Positions 11,114-22,169 of a stretch of DNA of 64,000 bases are shown one piece after another. Made by a program: the position numbers and the translations under genes. This DNA comes from Niveomyces insectorum RCEF 264 (Eukaryota > Ascomycota > Sordariomycetes > Hypocreales > Cordycipitaceae), in contig AZHD01000005.1 of NCBI GenBank assembly GCA_001636815.1, positions 1,545,072 through 1,609,071 on the forward strand. Reading direction: 5' to 3'. Position 1 is the first letter of the stretch, and each line of letters opens with the position of its first letter. Under the pieces are notes generated by a model, which saw only the letters and a program-made list of their open reading frames with translations, was not told the origin of the DNA and did no database searches.

Positions 11114-11674
11114 GGTGGGCAAGGTTTTTGCTGAGCGGAGTTTGATTAATTATTCGATGGGTTACTCACGAATGGGAAGGAAATCGGCTCATATATATAC
11201 TAGTCTGTTGAAGATGAAGAGCCAAAAGAAAGCAACGCACCCTCTGATGGCCAGATATGTGACCGAGCCCTCACGTTCCAACCTTGGATAGCTCATAAAA
11301 AGCAATTCTCAGAAATACTAGCGTGCCATGCATGCAGTCGGAAAGCCCATGTGAAAGTCCGCTTCGCTGACATTCATTGGCCCTGGCGTAACATTATGAC
11401 GGGCCATGGACGTCTGTTGTTTCATTGAGTCAAATAAGGCTAATGCAGTGTTGAAGGACAAGAAACTTTATGTTACGCTCTGAAGACTGCGATTGGCTGT
11501 GCAGTCTTTCGACCCAGACAAATGCAAACACTTCAGAATCCAAGGTACAGTAGATGGTCTTACGTTCGTAATACAGTGTTGCGGCTTTGGATCATGTACA
11601 AGGTGTTATCACACGGTGAGAAGTTTTGAGTTACATGTCGGCCTAAGTTACTCTCTCAGTCATCAAGTCAAAAA
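11114..11674. other. intergenic, possible lost 3' part of the Zn2Cys6 gene
   Basis: Between the epoxide hydrolase and the Zn2Cys6 gene I find no domain-bearing frame. A full-length Zn2Cys6 factor would extend into this region on the minus strand, but I cannot find a continuation. Confidence 0.4.
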
Positions 11675-12555
11675 TTATCTCTCTATGAATTGCTGCTGCC
11701 CGACTGAACTGCCGGGAAGGTTGACTTGCGCAGTGAGCTGAAACATAGCATTGGCAAGCAGATCATAGCGAGTGAAGAGACTGCCAAACTCGGAGTTCCG
11801 TCCGGCCTCGGTGATGCTTGTGGCGGGTTGTGACCTATCAAGCCCCGGACGGAGGTTCTCGAGCATGGCACATCCAGCCTTAACATGCACCTCGATCCGG
11901 CTATCGAGTCCGAGAAGAAATTCAATGTAGCTGAAAACAACGCTCGCTACGACGGCAACCTCCAGGCTTTGGGCCGTCTCATCAAGCCGACCGTACAGGC
12001 CCTGGATCGCCCTGCTGTACTGTTGAATTGCGAATGCGGTTGTTGCCGGGGACGTCTTGTGCCGCCGGTCCGGATGATAACGACGCCGGGCCAAGGCCCC
12101 GATTGCGAGGGCCGCATGGTGCAGTGCGGGTTCGGTAAGCGTGCCTTGGAGGACAATTGCCTCCCAGGTGGGAAGCTCGAAAAACAACGAGAATTCCCCC
12201 GCACAGACGGCTTGGAAGTACGCCATGTGCTCGTGTTCGCCCGCGAGGAGAGGCCTGGCAGACGGGTAGCGCAGACCACGGAGAGGCGGAGCCGTTGTGT
12301 ACGCTTGCGTCGTTGTTTTTGCAGGAGACGACGGCGACGACGAGGCAAAGTCGCAATGCCAGCCTGCTTTGATACAGGCGGAGCAAGCCGGCCTCGCCTC
12401 GTCACACTTCTTGTGTCTAATTCTACGGGACGGTAAGGTGTCAACCAAGTTCTACCTCAACGGGTGACGGGGGTGGAGCCCACTGACTTGCATGTCAAAC
12501 ACCCCGTGCTAACTTTCCGGACCCCCCGAGCGCCAAGGCGTTTTTTTTTCGTCAT
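11675..12555 (-). CDS. Zn2Cys6 transcription factor, apparently C-terminally truncated
   Basis: Exon 1 is 12488-12555, from an ATG followed by three Lys codons and ending in GCLTC-K. Intron 1 (12423-12487, GTCAGT...TAG) joins to exon 2 (11675-12422) with the frame closing exactly at 271 residues. The joined N-terminus carries the complete six-cysteine cluster: GCLTC, then KKCDEARPACSACIKAGWHC. Such factors bind DNA through two zinc ions and regulate nearby metabolic genes. After a Ser/Thr-rich linker, residues about 90-250 look like the start of the fungal-specific regulatory region (AVCAGEFSLFFELPTWEAI). The protein stops at a TAA after QQQFIER, while relatives are usually 450 residues or more, so the second half of the regulatory domain is missing. 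It may be a decayed gene or a short variant. Confidence 0.7.
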
Positions 12556-13094
12556 AGCTTAACCGTTGGCTTCTATGTCTAGGTTGTTGTGACAGGATTG
12601 CCGTGCCGGGCGGTGGAAGTAGTAGAGGAGCGAGATGCGAGGTTGCCACTGCGAGATAAACAATCAAGGCGTAATTTATGTGGGATAACGTGGCGCTGGC
12701 TCAGGGGTTCGACAAGATATTTGTTCTGTGGAAAGACTCAAATACGGGAGCAGGAAGAAGGAAGAAAAGATAAGATGAGAGGGACTTGAGCTGCCTGGTC
12801 GCCTCTGCGTTCTTCGACCAGCCCGCATTCGTTTGGACCCCCCTTAGTCTGCCCGTCCTCAAGCCCTTAGCCCGTTACAGTAAAGCCTGTGAAAGAGATA
12901 CCAAGCTCAGGGCCACGTTCGCCCGTTGTGATTGGCAGCAGCGTAAGTTTGCTGCACCCTGATGATGCGCCGCCATGGAGACGGGAAGGATGCGCAGCAA
13001 TACTGCAAAGGGGTCCAAACAGACGAATCCTTTCCTGGCCCAAGTTGGTGGTACAGGAGCGCACGTCTAATCTCGTTGTAACCGAAGCCCGGGC
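12556..13094. other. intergenic, nothing recognised
   Basis: The stretch lies upstream of the Zn2Cys6 gene and ends where the duplicated segment shared with about 44,764 begins. I see no gene in it. Confidence 0.4.
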
Positions 13095-13582
13095 ACATAG
13101 GCAGTGCCCTGCTGGAACCCCCCCCCCCCCCCCGGGATAGGCAAGGGTCGGAACAGTCAACGCGTTCTTTGCTTACCGCCCTTTACCACCACAAGTTCAG
13201 CAGTACTTCTCGGAGTCCTACTTTTTCAAATTCTAAGGTGTCTGTATTTCTTTGACCCGGTTTCTCCGTCGCAATGGCGTCATCCAACGACATTCCGCAT
13301 CTGCGGCATATTAAACAAGACTGTGCCGAATTCAAGGCCTTGCTGCACATGCCGGACCGCTTCCCGCCCCGGCCAGACCCTGACAATGGCGACTTTGTTG
13401 GCCAGGTCATTAGCAACACCTCTTCCCGGTACTTCTATACCATAGCTGCTTCATTTACGGCACCAGAACGGGTGATTCTCTGCCCTCCCAGTCCTCGCAA
13501 GTTGAACCGTGAGTTAGTGCAAGTTTTCTCCAAAAATGAGAACACAAGGGTGCTGACGATACAAGTGAAGGAGAACACTTGA
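13095..13582 (+). pseudogene. 5' fragment of an APH-family phosphotransferase gene
   Basis: From about 13095 the DNA resembles the upstream region of the intact gene at 44993: a C-run followed by GGGATAGGCAA, an ACGCG site, and a CTTACCGCC stretch. From ATG 13274 the first 56 or so codons match that gene at roughly 80% (HLRHIKQDC, MPDRFPPRPDP, GDFVGQVIS, SSRYFYT). The match ends abruptly at about 13442 after TTCTATACC; the remaining 46 codons are unrelated and contain no HNDL or LDWE motif. This is a truncated duplicate carrying its own promoter region. A homopolymer of about 16 C at 13118 lies within it. Confidence 0.8.
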
Positions 13583-13676
13583 TGGTTATTAAGAATGTCA
13601 TCACAAGCAGGCCAACGCAGCTGATCTGCCTGGTACTACACAGCTCCCCGTAACGAGCCAAAGCGAGGCGCACGAC

Positions 13677-15264
13677 ATGATACGAAATGATGGAGGCCTT
13701 CTCTTGGCAGACCGAAACAACCCCACGTCCCAGTACTGGATACAACAGAAGATTGGAAAGGGTTCATTTGGAGTTGTTTATCGCGGTATCAGGTGTTTGG
13801 ACAAGACGCCAGTGGCTATCAAGTTTGTGGGTCATTCCAGGAAACACGTTGTCGAATAGAAAGGCGGCCAATATCTATGTGTTGGAGACGCCGGATATAC
13901 AATCGCCTCAGCTCGTTCGAGAGCACCGTAATTACGAGGCCCTCAAGGAATGGGGTAAGAGGTATTGTAGTGGAAGTGGTTGACCCCAGGTTGGCTAACG
14001 GGTGGTTGCAGATGGATGTCCTCGTGTATACCATTTCGGTGGCCGCCACATCAAGTTCCTCATTTTAGAGTTACTTGGACCGTATCTACACAATTTATTC
14101 GAATCGTGCGGCTATAAGTTCACTGTGAAAACCACTGCCATGGTGGGAAAGCAGACGGTGAGTAGAAAGAGGGCACATTAGTAGGTTGCCAGCTAATGTG
14201 TGCAGATATCTGCCATTGAGGAATTGCACCAAAAAGGATTAGTACACCAAGACATCAAGCCAGAGAACTTCCTCGTCAGAACCAACAATTCCATTGCTGT
14301 TATTAACTTGTCTATGGCCAAGCCGTACCGAGACTCCACCACAAAAGAGCATATCCAAAATAGGCATCATGGGTCTCTAACAGGAACGGCACGGTATGTG
14401 AGTCTCAACATACACCGTGGGCAGGAGCAGTCACGACGCGATGACCTCGAGGCGATTTAGCATGTTCTTCTTTATTTTCTTCGTGGCCGCCTGCCATGGC
14501 AAGGACTGAAAGCATCCAGCTTTCAGAAAAAGCACGACAAGATTGGTAAAATCAAAGAGGAAACGACAATAGATGCCTTGTGCGACGGCTATCCCGCGCT
14601 TTCAAGCGGCCTCCAATATATCCGCGGCTTGGGGTTCAAACAGGATCCAGACTACAACCACCTTCGTGAATGTCTCTCGAAAAGCTTGGAGTATAGGGAA
14701 ACTGATGATGGTCAATATGATTGGGGCGAGCTCGATGCTGGACACCATATGTCGCTACCAACACAGGGCATCGACACAGTTTCTTGTGCAACGTCTTCTA
14801 CAAGCATGTACATGAGTAGAGAGGATACCCTTGAGGCCCTTCTCGAAAATGCAAAAATCTGGCTGGCCCATTCGTTTCTCACTATGCAAAACACAATCCA
14901 CGGAGACGGTACTATTTCGTATAATTCAAAGGCACAAACCACTCTGTGCGAAATGCACGAATTCGAAGGAAAATTCAGTTACCGGCTCCATAGACTACAA
15001 CGAGACGCCAACATCATGGATAAGGTTTTCAAAGAGTACGTAGGAGTGGCAGACAGTGGGGAAAAAGAAGTTGTCGGATCGTCCGTCGACAAAGTTCAGA
15101 CCACGCTGGAATGTTTAGGACGTATTACAAGGCGGGTTGCCTGGGACTACCTTGTGGATGGTAGCAGCGGTGAGATAGGACGGTTAAAATCGTGTTTCGA
15201 GCAGCTAGAAGAAGTGGTTGGTATGGAACTTGGAAGCCTGGCTTTATTGGCGGCGGAAAAATAG
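13677..15264 (+). pseudogene. casein kinase 1-like gene, catalytically degenerate, one in-frame TAG
   Basis: Exons can be read as 13677-13826, 13888-13954, 14012-14157 and 14206-15264. All borders are GT-AG and in phase. The product would be CK1-like: Gly loop IGKGSFGVVYRGI, AIKF lysine, an N-lobe ending in PQLVREHRNYEALKEW, LLGPYLHNLFE, catalytic loop VHQDIKPENFL (HRD changed to HQD), and GTARY. Where CK1 has DFGMAK this gene has NLSMAK, so the metal-binding Asp is lost. A TAG at 14458-14460 interrupts DDLEAI-HVLLYFLRGRLPWQG at a normally conserved Gly. Beyond it the frame stays open for 268 codons, including a helical C-terminal region of about 150 residues. The lesion pattern suggests a pseudokinase that became a pseudogene. 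Recoding of the TAG is possible but less likely. Confidence 0.75.
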
Positions 15265-15712
15265 GGAGAGGCGATCCGGCCGACCACACCGGAAAATCCA
15301 CGGAAGCGTGAATTAACACTTCTTTCTCCGGAGTACAGGCCAGAAAAGCGTCCGCAGGTGAAAGAAAGTCGTCCTCTAAAAGACTCATAAAAACATTTTG
15401 CTTAAAGACTAATTTTAACCTAAGCACCTTTTACATGTTCTTCCGATTCGAGTATTTAGGAAAACTGTCAATCGACGGAGAAGTTCAAGACCCTGAAGCC
15501 AAAATACTAAAAATAGCGAGGGACCTGACAAGAAAACCAACTCACCTAATAGCCTCCGTTCCCTCTTTGTCCACTAGAAGGATGGGAGATAAATGGTGTA
15601 TAAGCATGCAATAGTCCCTCCATTTGTTGTATCGTCTCCATTATGATGCCTTTCTCTTCTCTCTGCCTCTATACCACTCCAAGTCACTTGGTTCACATGA
15701 TATTCCCTACGT
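15265..15712. other. intergenic between two pseudogenes
   Basis: No domain-bearing frame is seen. The sequence probably includes remains of the GT2 gene promoter. Confidence 0.4.
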
Positions 15713-17127
15713 ATGGACTCTCTATTTCCGGCGCTTTTTCTCGGAAGGCCTCTGCGGCGGTTTTTTTCCCACATCAGGGCCCAGAAGAATTGGGTACATG
15801 CCACGCCAGTAGTATTTCTCTTCGTCATACTAGTGCTCTTTAACTGCTATCATGACAGTTGGCTGGTCTTATTTGGAACCATCTTTATAGGTACTATCGC
15901 CTGGCTATCCATGTCGTGTCTTTTGCTCGATACAAACCTGCCATTCCACCTCGTTTACGAACTGTCCATCCAAAGGACTTTACCGTGGTAATACCAACGG
16001 TCTCTGTCTCCGAGAACGAAAATCTCCACTTCGCCGAATGTCTAAATGCATGTATTGAAGCATGCCTAAGGGAGGTCATCATCGTCACAGACAATAAGAG
16101 GCACGCCGATGCGGTTAAAAGTCTTTCCCATCTAGCTTCCAACACGACTGGCACCAAAATTCGGGTCGAATATTGTGGCATTGCTAGCAAACGTCGTCAA
16201 ATCGCAAAGGCTATCCACAATATCCTGACACAATATACACTACTTCTCGACGACCATGTTTTCCTGCCAAACATATTTCTTGAAGCCATTTGTCCTGTGT
16301 TCGAATTGCCCACCGTGGGACTTTGCGGCACACGGAAAAGAGTCCGACGCCGGTCTCAAGGTGGAACTATTTGAAATCAGTACTGGGGATTGTTCCGGAA
16401 TTGTATGGGAATATTTTATTTGGAACGACACAACTTTGAGACTTGTGCGGCAAATGCCCTCGACGGTGGCATGTCTGTAGTTTCAGGCAGAGCGTGCACT
16501 GTACGAACGGCAATTCTCCAAAGGGAGGACTTTCTCAAGGCGTACACAAACGAGTACTCCCTCGGTGTTCAGGGCCCGTTACAACCGGATGATGACAACT
16601 TTCTCACGCGGTACGTTATACAACTAGGACACGATATCAAAATACAAGATGCAGAAGAAGCAACTGTCGAAACAACGCTGGGGGTATACCCCAAGTTTCT
16701 CTACCAATGCATCCGCTGGTCACGAACAACATATAGGTCGAACTTTAAGGCCTTGGTGGTAGATCGGACAGTATGGCGTCGTTGGCCGTGCACGACGTGG
16801 ACCACGTTGATCGCATGTTTCTTTAACTTTGCTCTGCTTTGGGACGTGGGCATGGTTATCTCATTTGTTCGGACTAAGCTGTATTTCTGCTCCTCCTACA
16901 AGGGGATCTTTTTGTTATGCATGTGGCTGCATCTACCTAAGCAAACTAGTCAAGCTTCTTGGGCACTTTCGCAAATATCCCTTGAATTTCTTGTTATTTT
17001 TCTGCATCCCAACCTATCCACTCTTTGCCGACTTCCATTCGTTCATAAAGTTGTGGTCTGCTTTGACATTCTGGGATAGTTCATGGTCAAGACGGAATCT
17101 GGTGCAACCATGTGTTAAAGATGCATA
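15713..17127 (+). pseudogene. GT2 glycosyltransferase pseudogene (Cps1/hyaluronan-synthase-like)
   Basis: GT2 enzymes of this type polymerise sugars at the plasma membrane. Recognisable parts in order: hydrophobic N-terminal segment (about 15800-15900), YRYYRLAIHVVSFARYKPA, core start KDFTVVIPTV, nucleotide-binding LLLDDHVF, RKRVRRR, YLERHNFE, acceptor-site QPDDDNFLTR (16585-16614) and QCIRWSRTTYRSN (the QxxRW motif), then C-terminal membrane segments. Frame is lost at least twice and a stop intervenes: TGA at 16372-16374, a frame change near 15860-15900, and another between about 16830 and 16910, after which the other frame gives KLVKLLGHFRKYPLNFLLFF. It is therefore broken although most of the length is preserved. 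Confidence 0.75.
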
Positions 17128-17201
17128 AAGTGCAACTTTGATGAGGCAAAGATTTCGATCCTGGCTGCTTCTGGCTGGAAAGAGAAAGAGGGTGTGAATA
17201 T

Positions 17202-18297
17202 TTGTGTATTTTGACTGCTCAAGTTCCTTACTTCTATCCCTATTTTCTTATCACTAATATCCCTATCTCAGAGAGTATAGAACAGATAAACAAGGATATT
17301 AGCCAAGTCCACATATTATTCGTGCGCCATGCAAAAGCTATTTGCAACGTTTGTCAAGCCCCTGATGCCGACATAATAACCACGTCCGAATTTCAGGATC
17401 TGCGGAGCCACTTGTTGGGACACACGGCCCAGCTGATACGTGTGGGCAACGGCGGTAACCTGCCAGACGGCCTCACCCAGCATGGCATCGACACTGCCAA
17501 GAAGTTTGTCAAAGAGGCAACATCTGGAGGAACACGCCAGCTTCCAGATGTGTCCATGTTGGTGTCGTCTCTGCGAACTAGGGCTCTCTAAACAACTCAA
17601 ATCATCCGAAGTATTTCTGCCTCCCACACGAACGACAATCCGATTTACTGTAACCTTGGTCTCAAAGAAGCCACCGCATGGTTGCAAGACATCCCATCCA
17701 TGCTACACAGTTTGTCAGCAAAATACATCAATATCAAAGGGGGGGAAGGAGACGATGCCGGAGATGAGGAGACCGTCGACTTTGGGGGTCTTATTTGTTC
17801 TGATGACTTTCCTGGTTTATCACAGGCATCTGGAACACGTGTGACTGCGATTTTGCAGCCGCCTTCTGTGCCTAATATTGAAGTGGATGCCAGACAGGAT
17901 TCGCAAGCAGGCAATGGAGGTGCTCCAAATCCACAGGGAAGCTAAAAGAGAGGGCAATCCGAACATTGTCGTCTGTTGCCATGGCGGGATCATGAACTTT
18001 CTGACACAGACTCGGGTTACGCGTCGGAACCTGGAAGTGAACGTGCATACGTTTATATCAGCAAATGACAAGGAAGCAGCGCTACTAGAACTTCCAGAGA
18101 GTGATTTTTATCAAGACTTCTTTGGGACTCACTATAAGACGGCATTCAATGAAAGTCTAGTCGAAGGCTTAGATAAAGGGGACTACGAGAAACTAGTTAT
18201 GAAATCCCATTCAGACATAGCGAAGATGGATGGTGAGCTGCTACGGCAACTTCTGTGTTGGGTTGGAGCGGACACGTCGCCAGATACGATGTGTTAA
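17202..18297 (+). pseudogene. histidine phosphatase (phosphoglycerate-mutase-like) pseudogene
   Basis: The catalytic RHG motif appears as LFVRHAKAICN at about 17320, followed by DGLTQHGIDTAKKF and SMLVSSLRTRAL. The next codon is TAA at 17589-17591 where the family usually has Gln (ALQTT), consistent with CAA to TAA. The frame continues (TTQIIRSI..., GLKEATAWLQDIP) and then shifts near 17825-17880. The C-terminal part carries the second catalytic His in NIVVCCHGGIMNFLTQ and runs to the stop at 18297. The normal enzyme removes phosphate from small molecules or proteins through a phospho-His. It lies directly after the GT2 pseudogene in the same orientation. Confidence 0.75.
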
Positions 18298-18326
18298 TGG
18301 TGAACTGTATAAATCATCACAATTTC

Positions 18327-19887
18327 TTATTTCCACCTTGAGCATGCTACGTTTTCTATCAATGGGTTATTTACATTTAACGGCGATCGTACTGCTGCCT
18401 GTTCTGCCTGCCATATGTCGCCGCGATAAGGTCTCCCAGGTTTTATGTCTTCCACGGACTGGGCAACAGTTGACACAGCCTCCACAAATGCATCGCACAA
18501 ACCATCATTTACCCGGCTGTCGTTGTGCGCCTCGAACCGAAACAAAGCGTCACCGAGAGGCATTGAGCAAGAAAACTGAAGCTCCTTCATTTTCCCACCA
18601 CCTTGGATAAGCAATGCATACAGACGGTGGCGCATTCGTTTTCTGTCTTCATGATCTGGAACACGTCGTATACATCTGCCAACATGCTGTCGCAGCCTGG
18701 AACAATCCAGTAAGAGCGGGACATCGTGAATGATCTGCCCATTTCATGGAGAACGTGAGACCTTCCCCAATACGGAAGTGGGTCGGTGTGCAGCTTGGTG
18801 GCCGTGGCCTCTCGCAACATTCCAGGATTGGCTACCAGAGTGTCAGAGGCGGGGAGCATCCGTAGATCTTGCAAAAACTTCATTGTCCACTTTGTCGGAT
18901 CGACCACCAGTGACGATACTTGGCTCCGGAAGCACTTGTCCAGATGACGTATGGTCTCATACGTCGAAAGGAGGCTGCAAATGTTGAAGGAGCAAACGGG
19001 ATCAGACTAGTTGTCCTCAAAATGAAAGCGAAACGACACAGAAATGTCGTCCGGTAGCTGAAAGGCGTTTTCAAATGTCCGGTTAACCACACACAACTCC
19101 AGTTGCTCCCTGGTTATGCGGGTGAAGCGCCAAGTGACATGCGTCGGCTCGTCGATCAATCGTAGACGAATTTCGGTCACCACGCCAGCCCCAGCAGCTG
19201 GCCCCCCTCGCATTGCATAACACAAGCTGGGGTGGTCTGTCTCATTCACAGCGACAATCTCGCCATCCCACAGCGCAATGCGGCCACCGAGCACGGATTG
19301 GCAGCCAAGTCCGTAGCGTCTGGCCAGAACCAAATCCCATCCAGCCGTTTAAAAAATGACTCCCGGCGCCTACCCCAAAACAGTCGCCGTGGGGGACGGC
19401 TTTGTGACAATCGGAAAGCAGGGAAATTGTCTATCCCAGAATGTGGCCTGGCTCCAACACAAGAACGTCGGCCGCAACCTAGCCTTTTGTCATGTATCCC
19501 AGGTTCAGCATGATTCCCTAACACGACGCGCCGTTGAAATAGCCATGTCCGCCACTCTCCACTGAAATAGGCGGGCGGTTATTATTGTACAGCCCTAGGG
19601 CCTTAAACAATTTCAAGGTCTCCGCGACGCCCCACTCGCTCCGAGGTGAAATGACGAGAGCAGGGATAGGTGCGGCAAGATCATGCATGACGGCTTCAGG
19701 GGGGCATGTGCCTTGGACTGATTGGGCTTGGATGCCGCGGGCTTCCAGCTCCTGTTGGAGCAAGACGTGCAATGGCTGCCACGATGAGTGCAGTTCCGGC
19801 TTGGAGGAAAGACGCTTCAGTGTGGTGGTCAATATGCGGCACACGCGCTTCGCCAAATGACCGAGTGAATGAAGAGAGGAGAGACAT
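18327..19887 (-). pseudogene. FAD-linked oxidase (BBE-like) pseudogene
   Basis: Reading on the minus strand from ATG 19887, pieces of an FAD_binding_4/BBE-type oxidase appear in order: FAKRVCRILTTTLKRLSS, WQPLHVLLQQELEARGI, the flavin-binding segment PPISVESGGHGYFNGASC, VLVLEPG, AVPHGDCFGVGAG, ARRYGLGCQSVLGG, AMRGGPAAGAGVVTEIRL, and the C-terminal PGRPYRGDIWQAEQA and PLNVNNP. Lesions include three TAG stops (after GASC, after MTKG, and in ILG-TIS where Gln is expected), a one-base insertion in the T/A run near 19353, and frame changes near 18595 and 19000. The gene is clearly dead. The intact family oxidises small molecules such as alkaloids or sugars with covalently held FAD. Confidence 0.8.
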
Positions 19888-21880
19888 GATAAATTAAGGT
19901 TGTTTGAATGGGTGACGAAAGTGAGGATTTGGTAGTCTGCAAAATTCGTGAAAAGGGCAGTGATAAGGACACTAGATGTAGGTTAAACTACTAGGACTGT
20001 GAGAAATTTATAGACCTATTAAGGACCACAACATTTGGAATCAGTTGATTTGAAATCATACTGTCAGCGTCGTTGTGCGGCTGTTCCTCGGCCACTTACA
20101 TCCTGTAACATTCGGCGATGGTGCGTGCTATGCAAGAGCTGCAATAATGTTTTAGTATTGCTATATTGGTTGCTACTATTAACTGTGATGAAGAAACTTT
20201 CGAGGCACAGTAAAGTCGTAATTGTTTGTGCGAGTAAAGCCGTGACCTCGCCCACGTTTTTATTTAGGGGGGAAGTGTACAAAGTCATTGGCAGCAGGTC
20301 AACCCGAGAATAAACAACATGATACCCCTATTTTTACTTTGCTTTCCCTGTGATCGTTACGTTATATAGTACACCCCACTGGGTAGACCACCCTATGCGC
20401 TTTACAGGGAGGCTTGCACCATGCATGCCACTGTTTTAGGTCCGCTGAACGCGGCTACCGGTGCCGGATTAATGTCTGGATTTTCTCAAGAGGATCCATA
20501 CGAACCAAACTGGTGCATCCTTTGCCATTAAGCCGCACATTCACCGGCGGTGTAACGGCGAGATATGCAATAGTTAAGCTGCGAGAATCAAGCATGTTGG
20601 AGTTGTTCCCATTCTGGAGCAGGTTGCAGCACTACTTTCGTACCCTGGTAGGTAGACATAATGTGACCACCGGGAGATTTTTTATATGCTTGACGTTGTG
20701 ATGCCGCCGACGCATTATGCAGGAGTTTACACTTCAAATAGGCTGTGGAAACGCGCACGGGCGTTGACGTCTAAAAGTCTAAACGAGGAAGTCAACTCAT
20801 GAAGGACATTCTTCGGGAAGCCCAGTTGGACCAGAGGATTTCGGTGAGCACATAACATTGCAGGCCCAGGGTTTCATAGTTTGTGAAGTAGCACATCCCT
20901 CGGTGGCGCGTATGACTCGCATGCTGTGCAATGAGTGCTGTGCGTACGAGGCTAGTCGCCCGAGGAAGACTCTCGGCCCCAGGCATTCTCTTGGTGATTA
21001 TTTCCAGTCAGCAGTCTTCAAGATATATGGCGGGGTGGCCTGAAGCAGCGGGTTTGTCAAGCCGGCCGAGTTTCAGATAAGCCACTCTGATGCAACTCGG
21101 GAGACGATCACGAGCTGCGACTGGCGGAACGGCATCTGATCGGCACGCATATTCAAGGGAGTGTACCAGAACATTGTTGTTGTAGAGGAATTTATTCAAC
21201 TAGTAATTTGGTGGGCAGAAATTAATATGTACGGTATAGATACACAGGATGGTAAGGACATACTCGTACTGTGTCCTGATGAAAGTTGACGAAGCAAAAT
21301 TAGGGGGTTGAACAAAGCAGATATGGCCACGTGATCACACACGCATGCTAGCAAACCTCTGCCAGGCGATATAGACCCTTTTGGGCTTGATCTGCCAACT
21401 CCAACCAAATTATGGACGGCAGATCAATTGGGCACCAAAAATGGGGCGCATGCAAACTCCCCCTCAATACCTGCTTCAAGTCGGCTACGTAAAGATGGTG
21501 AAAATGCAGCGGCATAGGAAAAAGTTAAAAATAAACGGAAACAAGGCAGAATTCATAGAAGTTAGAAGTGGCCACAAGTGTTTATTTATGGCTCCTTGAA
21601 GGGGATCTATTTTTACCCGTAATCCAGATGTTCCGCTGAATTTTTACATAGGATTTTTTGCAGCGGAACTCATACTTCTGCTGTATTTCTACCTAGGATT
21701 TTTGCCCGGAGACCCTACACAGACCTACTATTAAGAAAATTTTTCTACGTGCATTATGATAAGGAAACGCGGCAGCAGGTGCAACCACCCTGCAAGGAAG
21801 GCAACAGAAAAGAAAGCGGTGAAGAGGGGCAGGAACGACCCATGGTCATCACGTGACCTTGCAGCACGGTTCATCACAAA
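19888..21880. other. gene-poor stretch with unrecognised remnants
   Basis: About 2 kb without a recognisable gene. Short open frames (for example 20414-20701 and 20792-20986) give no known motif. Given what flanks it, this is probably decayed coding DNA. The last 200 bp may be the upstream part of the hydrolase remnant that becomes recognisable at 21881. Confidence 0.4.
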
Positions 21881-22126
21881 CAGCCGCGTCACTGGATCCA
21901 AATTTGTACCAACGACACACTCTACAGTGACGGTCTCTGCTATGCCAAGGCCCTTACCGATGCCGGCATAGAAGTTGATTTTAACTTAGTCAATGGCTTG
22001 CCACACACTGCTTGGCTTATAGCTCGCCATATACCCAAAGCCTATGAAGCAGAGAAAGCTATGATCGAGGGACTGGAGTGGCTGGCAAAGGGTGATGGTA
22101 TTATCAACGCTTTTTGGGAGGCTATG
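21881..22126 (+). pseudogene. C-terminal remnant of an alpha/beta-hydrolase-3 enzyme
   Basis: One frame beginning at about 21881 gives QPRHWIQICTNDTLYSDG, then LCYAKALTDAGIEVDFNLV, GLPHTAWLIARHIPKAYEA and KAMIEGLEWLAKG. This matches the end of HSL/arylacetamide-deacetylase-type hydrolases: the Asp-containing turn (NDTLYSDG) and the catalytic His in GLPH are both recognisable. The frame runs on without a family-like end and no nucleophile elbow (GDSAGG) is found upstream, so only the last quarter is left. It converges on the kinase-like gene that starts at 22943. Confidence 0.6.
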
Positions 22127-22169
22127 CTTGTTCTACATAACCCAAAACAAAATCGAAGAGAGAAAAAAA

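Noticed and set aside
13687..13983. Frameshift in the CK1-like gene near 13827
   Set aside because: A 61-nt GT-AG intron (13827-13887) explains the frame change and restores the expected CK1 N-lobe, so no frameshift is needed.
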